The position numbers were made by a program, and so were the translations under genes. 11,220 nucleotides of DNA from Halonotius sp046719765. Its GTDB lineage: Archaea; Halobacteriota; Halobacteria; Halobacteriales; Haloferacaceae. Location: the NCBI RefSeq assembly GCF_046719765.1, contig NZ_JABEBY010000032.1, forward strand, positions 1-11,220, in the 5' to 3' direction. The notes beneath the pieces were generated by a model. That model saw only the letters and a program-made list of their open reading frames with translations, was not told the origin of the DNA and ran no database searches. Shown here one piece after another: positions 7,229-11,220 of the stretch (the stretch's first letter is position 1; the number at the start of each line of letters is the position of its first letter).

Positions 7229-8310
7229 TAGTGTAATAGTAAACAGTCATCAGCTGACAGCCGAAGGCTCACATCAGTGCCCTCTTCGGCGTTAGTTTCC
7301 GAGACTCTCTGAACACCCACAACAGTATCTCCATCGGCTGTCTGTACGTGATACTCAATTTGATCGCCGGTGTATCGTCGTACAGACACAGTGCCATCAA
7401 AGACAGTGCTCTGATCGCCAGCCCCATCGGTAGCCGTCTTGTTGTCAGTAACTGTCAGATGTTCCGGTCTGAAGACGACCGACACTGAATCGTTGATGGC
7501 AAGATCTTCGGTGTCTTTCGACTGAATCGTCGTAGTACCACAGTCAACTGTTGCGGTCTCTTCGTCGATTGATGAAACCGTTCCAGTGAATATGTTTGCG
7601 GTTCCTACGAAGTCAGCCACAAACGGCGTTATTGGATTTGAATAGACTTCCTCTGGGGGGCCAATTTGCTCGAAGTGACCTTCATTCATTACGACAATTC
7701 GATCCGACATCGTCAACGCCTCTTTCTGGTTGTGTGTGACGAGGATCGTCGTGATATCGAGTTTCCGCTGGATACTCCGTAACTCAACTTGCATCGTCTC
7801 TCGGAGCTTTTTATCCAAGCTCGCCAACGGCTCATCAAGCAGGAGTACATCTGGTTCTGGTGCTACTGCCCGAGCCAGTGCGATTCGTTGCTGTTGGCCT
7901 CCGGAGAGTTGATCCGGCATACGATCCCGAGTTTCTGGCAACTCAACCAACTCCAGCATCTCATCGACTCGTTCGTCGATGTAATCGTCCTCGTAGTCAC
8001 GTACCTTCAGCCCATAGGCAATGTTTTCAGCGACGGTTTTGTGCGGAAAGAGTGCAAAATCCTGAAACACCATTCCGATATCACGTTTATCTGGAGGCAC
8101 CGTGTTCACACGATTATCATTGATGCCAACAAAACCCTCAGTGGGCTGTTCAAATCCAGCAATCGTACGTAGTGTGGTCGTTTTTCCACACCCACTTGGT
8201 CCAACTAAGGTCAAAAACTCGCCGTCGTCAACGACAAGTGAGACATTACTCACCGCTTCAACGCCACCTGGATACCGCTTTGTGATTCCCTCTAAGACTA
8301 CTCGTGACAT
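7228..8310 (-). CDS. ABC transporter ATPase, PotA-like
   Basis: This 360-residue ATP-binding subunit powers the importer from the cytoplasmic side. Motifs in order: Walker A GPSGCGKT (37-44), Q-loop Q83 in VFQDFALFPH, ABC signature LSGGQQQR (135-142), Walker B VLLLDE (155-160), D-loop SLDKK (164-168) and H-switch H193 in VTHNQ. The C-terminal part from about residue 240 (FVGTANIFTG onward) is the TOBE-type regulatory region seen in PotA, MalK and FbpC. All catalytic residues are present. The ATG at 8310 lies 4 bp after the binding-protein stop and the 3' end overlaps the next gene by one base. Substrate class comes from the partner subunits; the ATPase alone does not define it. Confidence 0.93.
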   Translation of the reverse strand: MSRVVLEGITKRYPGGVEAVSNVSLVVDDGEFLTLVGPSGCGKTTTLRTIAGFEQPTEGFVGINDNRVNTVPPDKRDIGMVFQDFALFPHKTVAENIAYGLKVRDYEDDYIDERVDEMLELVELPETRDRMPDQLSGGQQQRIALARAVAPEPDVLLLDEPLASLDKKLRETMQVELRSIQRKLDITTILVTHNQKEALTMSDRIVVMNEGHFEQIGPPEEVYSNPITPFVADFVGTANIFTGTVSSIDEETATVDCGTTTIQSKDTEDLAINDSVSVVFRPEHLTVTDNKTATDGAGDQSTVFDGTVSVRRYTGDQIEYHVQTADGDTVVGVQRVSETNAEEGTDVSLRLSADDCLLLH

Positions 8311-8314
8311 ACTA

Positions 8315-9505
8315 TTATTGCTGGACGATTAGCTCGTTCCACAATTGGTTGACCAACTCTTCTTGTTCGACGTACAGCTCGAAGTTCGGAATGATTGCCT
8401 CTTCAATACCAGGCCCAGCGGCCTTTTCATAATCCTCGTCGCTAAGTTCGCTGTATTGCTCTTCGATAGCCGGGAAAGTGAACAATTCTTGTGTGATTCT
8501 GTCTTGTACCTCCGGACGCGATGCGTAATCGATGAGTTGCCTTGCTGCCTCGGTGTTCTCAGTTGTTCGTGGTGAAACCCAACGACCGGAGCCGAGGACG
8601 GCACCTTCATCGGGGAATGTGCTTTGGACAGGTGCATCCTGTGTAACTCGGAGAACTCGTGTGATATCGTGGTATAGCATTCCTGCTGGGATCTCACCAT
8701 CCGCCAAGCGGGATTGGAAATTTGCCTCATTGGTGTACCAAAGAGCTGCCTGTGGGACGATCCCACTGAGCTCCTCGAAAACTTCTCTGATCCCTTCCTC
8801 ACTTTGGAGTAGTTCTTGCCCACTCAACCGAACTTCTGCAGTAATATCCGGAAGGAAGCCAGTCACAGCTGGAGACATCATTGCTAGTTGCTCCTCGTAC
8901 TGTGAGTCCCACAAGGCATTCCAAGAGGTGAGGGGGCTATCAAACTCCTCAGTATTATGAACTAAGTTGATAAACCATCCCATTGATCCGACACCAATAA
9001 GATCGCCATCATCTCGGGTAATCAAGTCGTCTTCAATGTACTGTGTGTTTTCGAACTCATCTGCGCTCCATCGGTGCCACAGATCAGAATTAATCCCACG
9101 GAGTACCCCTGGAACAGTCATAATGAGCAAATCAACTGGAGCATTTCCACTCCGAACAGCCCCTTCCAGGTTTGGTATTACCTCCGCAGCCCCACCTTGA
9201 GCCTCTGATTGGGTCGTGATACCAGTCTCTTCCTCAAACGGTGCGAAGAGAGCATCATCAAGAATGTCTTTGAACGCACCTCCAAATACAGAAACAGTAA
9301 GTGAATCGCTTCCACCACCACCGTTTCCACCGCCTCCTCCTGAGCAACCTGCCAAGGCTGCGGTTCCAATGCCCGCAGCAGTCGCCGCTAGTACTTGGCG
9401 TCGTGATCGGCGGTAGTCTCGGGGAGAAGCACCTCCGTCGTTATTTTCACTTTCGGTTGTTTTTGGTTCATTTCTTACGTTTTTATCCACGTCTTGTCCA
9501 GACAT
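8315..9505 (-). CDS. Tat-exported solute-binding lipoprotein, PotD-like
   Basis: This 396-residue extracellular binding protein captures the solute for the importer. A hydrophilic tail (1-31) precedes a twin-arginine signal, SRRQVLAATAAG (34-45, R35-R36), and a lipobox LAGC with C54, so it is predicted to be exported folded and lipid-anchored, as is common in haloarchaea. A Gly-rich linker (55-66) follows, then the domain starting LTVSVFGGAFKDILDDALFAPFEEETG, typical of PotD/PotF-type proteins. The ATG at 9505 is preferred; a GTG at 9514 would add three residues and lies very near the predicted TSS, so it cannot be excluded. First gene of a five-gene operon. Ligand assignment (polyamine, guanidino compound or other cation) is inference. 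Confidence 0.9.
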   Translation of the reverse strand: MSGQDVDKNVRNEPKTTESENNDGGASPRDYRRSRRQVLAATAAGIGTAALAGCSGGGGGNGGGGSDSLTVSVFGGAFKDILDDALFAPFEEETGITTQSEAQGGAAEVIPNLEGAVRSGNAPVDLLIMTVPGVLRGINSDLWHRWSADEFENTQYIEDDLITRDDGDLIGVGSMGWFINLVHNTEEFDSPLTSWNALWDSQYEEQLAMMSPAVTGFLPDITAEVRLSGQELLQSEEGIREVFEELSGIVPQAALWYTNEANFQSRLADGEIPAGMLYHDITRVLRVTQDAPVQSTFPDEGAVLGSGRWVSPRTTENTEAARQLIDYASRPEVQDRITQELFTFPAIEEQYSELSDEDYEKAAGPGIEEAIIPNFELYVEQEELVNQLWNELIVQQ

Positions 9506-9533
9506 ACGGATCACGTAGTCGAATTCTGATCCA

Positions 9534-9543
9534 CATATTAAAC
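9534..9543 (-). promoter_or_regulatory. TATA box of the ABC importer operon
   Basis: Minus strand gtttaatatg, centred about 34 bp before the ATG at 9505 and 24-25 bp before the alternative GTG. A purine-rich stretch (ggaagcg) just upstream could be the BRE. This predicts a TSS near 9512 and a leader of a few bases. Confidence 0.5.
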
Positions 9544-9578
9544 CGCTTCCCTGAAATAGATAGAAGAAATAAATTACT

Positions 9579-9597
9579 ACAACTATGCATAGATTGT
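9579..9597. promoter_or_regulatory. Candidate operator upstream of the importer operon
   Basis: The core ctatgcatag (9583-9592) is a perfect 10-bp palindrome. It is flanked by acaa on one side and, after one extra base, ttgt on the other, extending the dyad to 18 paired bases. It sits about 40 bp upstream of the TATA box, a position that would suit an activator or a repressor. Confidence 0.35.
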
Positions 9598-9745
9598 TGC
9601 GGCTTGTATGAACTAAACAGGTATCACCCTAATGAATGATATAATATAAGGTAAGAGGCATAGAAATGATATTTTTCTTTCTTAATACCGGCACCGGCAG
9701 CTAACACCTCAAGCGATCAAAAACAGAAAGCGACGTCAAAAGCTA

Positions 9746-9761
9746 CCGTAGAAGTCTACGG
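9746..9761 (-). terminator. Hairpin and T-rich tail after the P450 gene
   Basis: ccgtaga and tctacgg form a perfect 7-bp stem with a two-base loop. Reading the minus strand it is followed by cttttgacg and then a T5 run about 25 bp on. It lies about 50 bp past the P450 stop. It could terminate P450 transcription; an operator role is the alternative. A two-base loop is tight for RNA. Confidence 0.35.
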
Positions 9762-9808
9762 ATGAGCAAAACGAGTGGTTCGGGATTTGAGCCTGAGTCA
9801 GTTCACCT

Positions 9809-11014
9809 TCAGGATGGGGAAGAGGAAAATTGAACTGGCATCTTGTCGAATCCAAGCTTCGATGCCTTTGGCTTTGGGATCAGATTACTATAGTCGATAT
9901 CTACTTGCGGAAGCCTATCAAACAACGTTTCCAACACAATCGGAGCTTCAAGTCGTGCGATTGGGGCACCAATGCAATTGTGGGATCCGCTTCCGAACGC
10001 AAGATGATCAGGATCTCGGTAAGGATCAAATATGTCTGGATCCTCAAATTTTTCAGGATCACGGTTTGCTGCGCCGATCCATAGGATGACAGTTTCGTCA
10101 GCGGGGATCGTCGTTTCTCCTAACGTAATTTGATTTGTTGTTCTCCGTGCTCGGGCTTGAAGTGGACTCCTGTACCGGAGAATCTCCTCAAGTACCACGG
10201 ATAAATTATAATCGTCAATTTCAGAGATATAATTCCGTTGATCTAATATATACACTGCATTGGTTAGCAGCTCAGACATTGTTCCCTGTCCAGCGAGCGC
10301 AAAATCAAAACAGTTTGATCCGATTTCCTCTGGGGTTAGCTCCGTTTCTGTGCTAAGCTGAGAAATAAGATCATTTTGTGGATTTGCCTGACGCTCATCA
10401 ACTAACCCTTTGAAATACTCAGCGGCACCAGCCATATGGCCACCTTTTATACTTGCTTTGTCGCTATCCTCACTTGTCATAACTGACCGAAACGTTTCTA
10501 ACCATTCCAGTAGTTGTTCGTGGTCATCCTGGGGAATGCCGATGAAGTCCATAATAACCCGTAGCGGGACAGGAACAGCAAAGTCTTCAACAAGATCAAG
10601 TTCACCAGTATCAGCCGTCGCTGTATCTAACTGGCTTTCTGTAATTGAGACAATTGAATCCTCAATCCCCTGCAACATGCGCGGGCTGAAATATTGAAAC
10701 AGTTCTCCTTTTACCTGTTTGTGGCTTGGCCCATCAGACCAAACCATACCCGTATCAAAATACGAAAGCGGATCGTCTGTTTCTTCCTCTGTTAATTGTG
10801 GTCTACAGAGGGCTTTATTATCCTGAAGCCCTTTTTTAACGAGTTCGTAGCTAAATACATCATATACACCTCGATTGGGATCATGCTGGATTGGTGCTGT
10901 GCTCCGTTTGTTGTGATACCAATCAAAGGGATCATGTAGTGCTTCATTGGAACGCAACCCCTTTGGTAGTGAGTCAGCTTCTTTACCATCTACTACTTTG
11001 GAATCAGATGCCAT
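9809..11014 (-). CDS. Cytochrome P450
   Basis: This is a 401-residue soluble, bacterial-type cytochrome P450, a heme monooxygenase. The heme-thiolate motif is FGSGSHNCIG (340-349, C347); the K-helix ExxR is E277-I-L-R280; the C-helix is DGPSHKQVK (94-102), with H98 and with K102 where Arg is usual. No membrane anchor is seen. The I-helix reads LAGQGTMSELL (240-250): Thr245 is present, but Gly244 replaces the Asp/Glu that normally assists proton delivery to oxygen. The ATG at 11014 is chosen because a TATA-like gatttaag lies about 29 bp upstream; the longer frame begins at a TTG (11065) with unlikely extra residues. No ferredoxin or reductase gene is in the window. Substrate unknown; no tie to the importer is shown. 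Confidence 0.93.
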   Translation of the reverse strand: MASDSKVVDGKEADSLPKGLRSNEALHDPFDWYHNKRSTAPIQHDPNRGVYDVFSYELVKKGLQDNKALCRPQLTEEETDDPLSYFDTGMVWSDGPSHKQVKGELFQYFSPRMLQGIEDSIVSITESQLDTATADTGELDLVEDFAVPVPLRVIMDFIGIPQDDHEQLLEWLETFRSVMTSEDSDKASIKGGHMAGAAEYFKGLVDERQANPQNDLISQLSTETELTPEEIGSNCFDFALAGQGTMSELLTNAVYILDQRNYISEIDDYNLSVVLEEILRYRSPLQARARRTTNQITLGETTIPADETVILWIGAANRDPEKFEDPDIFDPYRDPDHLAFGSGSHNCIGAPIARLEAPIVLETLFDRLPQVDIDYSNLIPKPKASKLGFDKMPVQFSSSPS

Positions 11015-11038
11015 ATGTAATCTGGTAGCCCCACTTCG

Positions 11039-11046
11039 CTTAAATC
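11039..11046 (-). promoter_or_regulatory. TATA box of the P450 gene
   Basis: Minus strand gatttaag, centred about 29 bp before the ATG at 11014, consistent with a leaderless or near-leaderless transcript. The rest of 11015-11220 is AT-rich and holds no convincing gene; it contains the right-hand inverted-repeat copy. Confidence 0.45.
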
Positions 11047-11133
11047 TTTCCAGGTTACAGACCAAATTGAATAAATTAGACTGTATTCTACGTGTTTTTC
11101 TATCTTGTATGAGAAGTTTGTCTCAGTTGTTAT

Positions 11134-11156
11134 CTGTTTATATTCGCTAGTTGTCC
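11134..11156 (-). repeat. Right copy of an end-to-end inverted repeat
   Basis: Read on the minus strand this is ggacaactagcga, then atat, then aaacag. It matches 65-87 at 20 of 23 positions, including 13 consecutive bases, in inverted orientation. ccgttat lies just outside it on the minus strand, as at the left copy with a one-base gap. It sits in the intergenic DNA upstream of the P450 gene. Confidence 0.5.
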
Positions 11157-11220
11157 AATCTGTCATAACGGCCCAATGGCTGACACGTAGTATTGAGTGA
11201 AAGCGGGTGAATCAGGTGAC

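Larger units (their letters stand above)
9506..9808. other. 303-bp regulatory gap between P450 and importer operon
   Basis: This AT-rich stretch contains no convincing gene. Near 9505 it holds the operon TATA box. A dyad symmetry lies at 9579-9597. A hairpin at 9746-9761 lies about 50 bp past the P450 stop. The longest short open frames in it are about 31 codons and look like chance. The operon most likely has its own promoter and is not read through from the P450 gene. Confidence 0.6.

Noticed and set aside
9670..9765. 31-codon plus-strand frame across the P450/importer gap, with a haloarchaeal-looking composition.
   Set aside because: No start codon within the frame, no recognised domain, and it coincides with the hairpin at 9746-9761.
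9775..10089. Plus-strand frame opposite the P450 C-terminus.
   Set aside because: It lies antisense to the conserved heme-binding region, has a basic, Cys-rich composition unlike haloarchaeal proteins, and is best read as a shadow.
10993..11166. 57-codon minus-strand frame starting MTDWTTSEYKQ that contains the right repeat copy and overlaps the P450 start.
   Set aside because: It runs through the inferred P450 promoter into its coding region in another frame, has AT-rich codons and has no recognisable similarity. Chance is the simpler reading.
1..11220. CRISPR array, tRNA or rRNA gene, or transposase gene.
   Set aside because: No regular direct repeats, no cloverleaf-like or rRNA-like stretch, and no DDE, HUH or TnpB-like protein were found on either strand.

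Overview
The window looks like a haloarchaeal chromosome or large replicon. The proteins are rich in Asp and Glu. The transporter's binding protein has a twin-arginine signal followed by a lipobox. Most starts lack a Shine-Dalgarno sequence and have a TATA-like box roughly 28-42 bp upstream, as in leaderless or short-leader archaeal transcripts. Lines I counted by eye run from about 37% to 52% G+C, low for haloarchaea, which would fit a low-GC lineage such as Haloquadratum. That placement is inference.

Layout, left to right. (1) 71-2164: two paralogous isochorismatase-like cysteine hydrolases point away from each other, with a small GNAT-like gene between them. (2) 2178-4492: an MBL-fold hydrolase (minus) and an amidase-signature amidase (plus) diverge from a 140-bp region that carries a perfect 11-bp inverted repeat. 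(3) 4510-9505: a compact minus-strand operon reads binding lipoprotein, ATPase, permease, permease, ureohydrolase, with junctions of +4, -1, -4 and 38 bp. It is a PotABCD-type (polyamine-like) ABC importer whose last gene is an arginase/agmatinase-family enzyme. It meets the amidase tail to tail with a 17-bp gap. (4) 9809-11014: a cytochrome P450 gene, separated from the operon by 303 bp of AT-rich regulatory DNA.

How the genes may work together (inference). The importer probably brings in a cationic or guanidino/polyamine-like nitrogen compound and the ureohydrolase releases urea from it. The amidase, the two cysteine hydrolases and the MBL enzyme are all hydrolytic, so the block reads as a salvage island for nitrogenous compounds. 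One concrete route would be guanidino-amide to guanidino-acid (amidase), then to amino acid plus urea (ureohydrolase). No substrate can be proved from sequence. The P450 and GNAT genes have no evident place in that route.

The least explained signals are a 20-of-23-bp inverted repeat shared by the two window ends, the 11-bp inverted repeat between the MBL and amidase genes, and a P450 whose I-helix lacks the usual acidic residue. No rRNA, tRNA, CRISPR array or transposase gene was seen.
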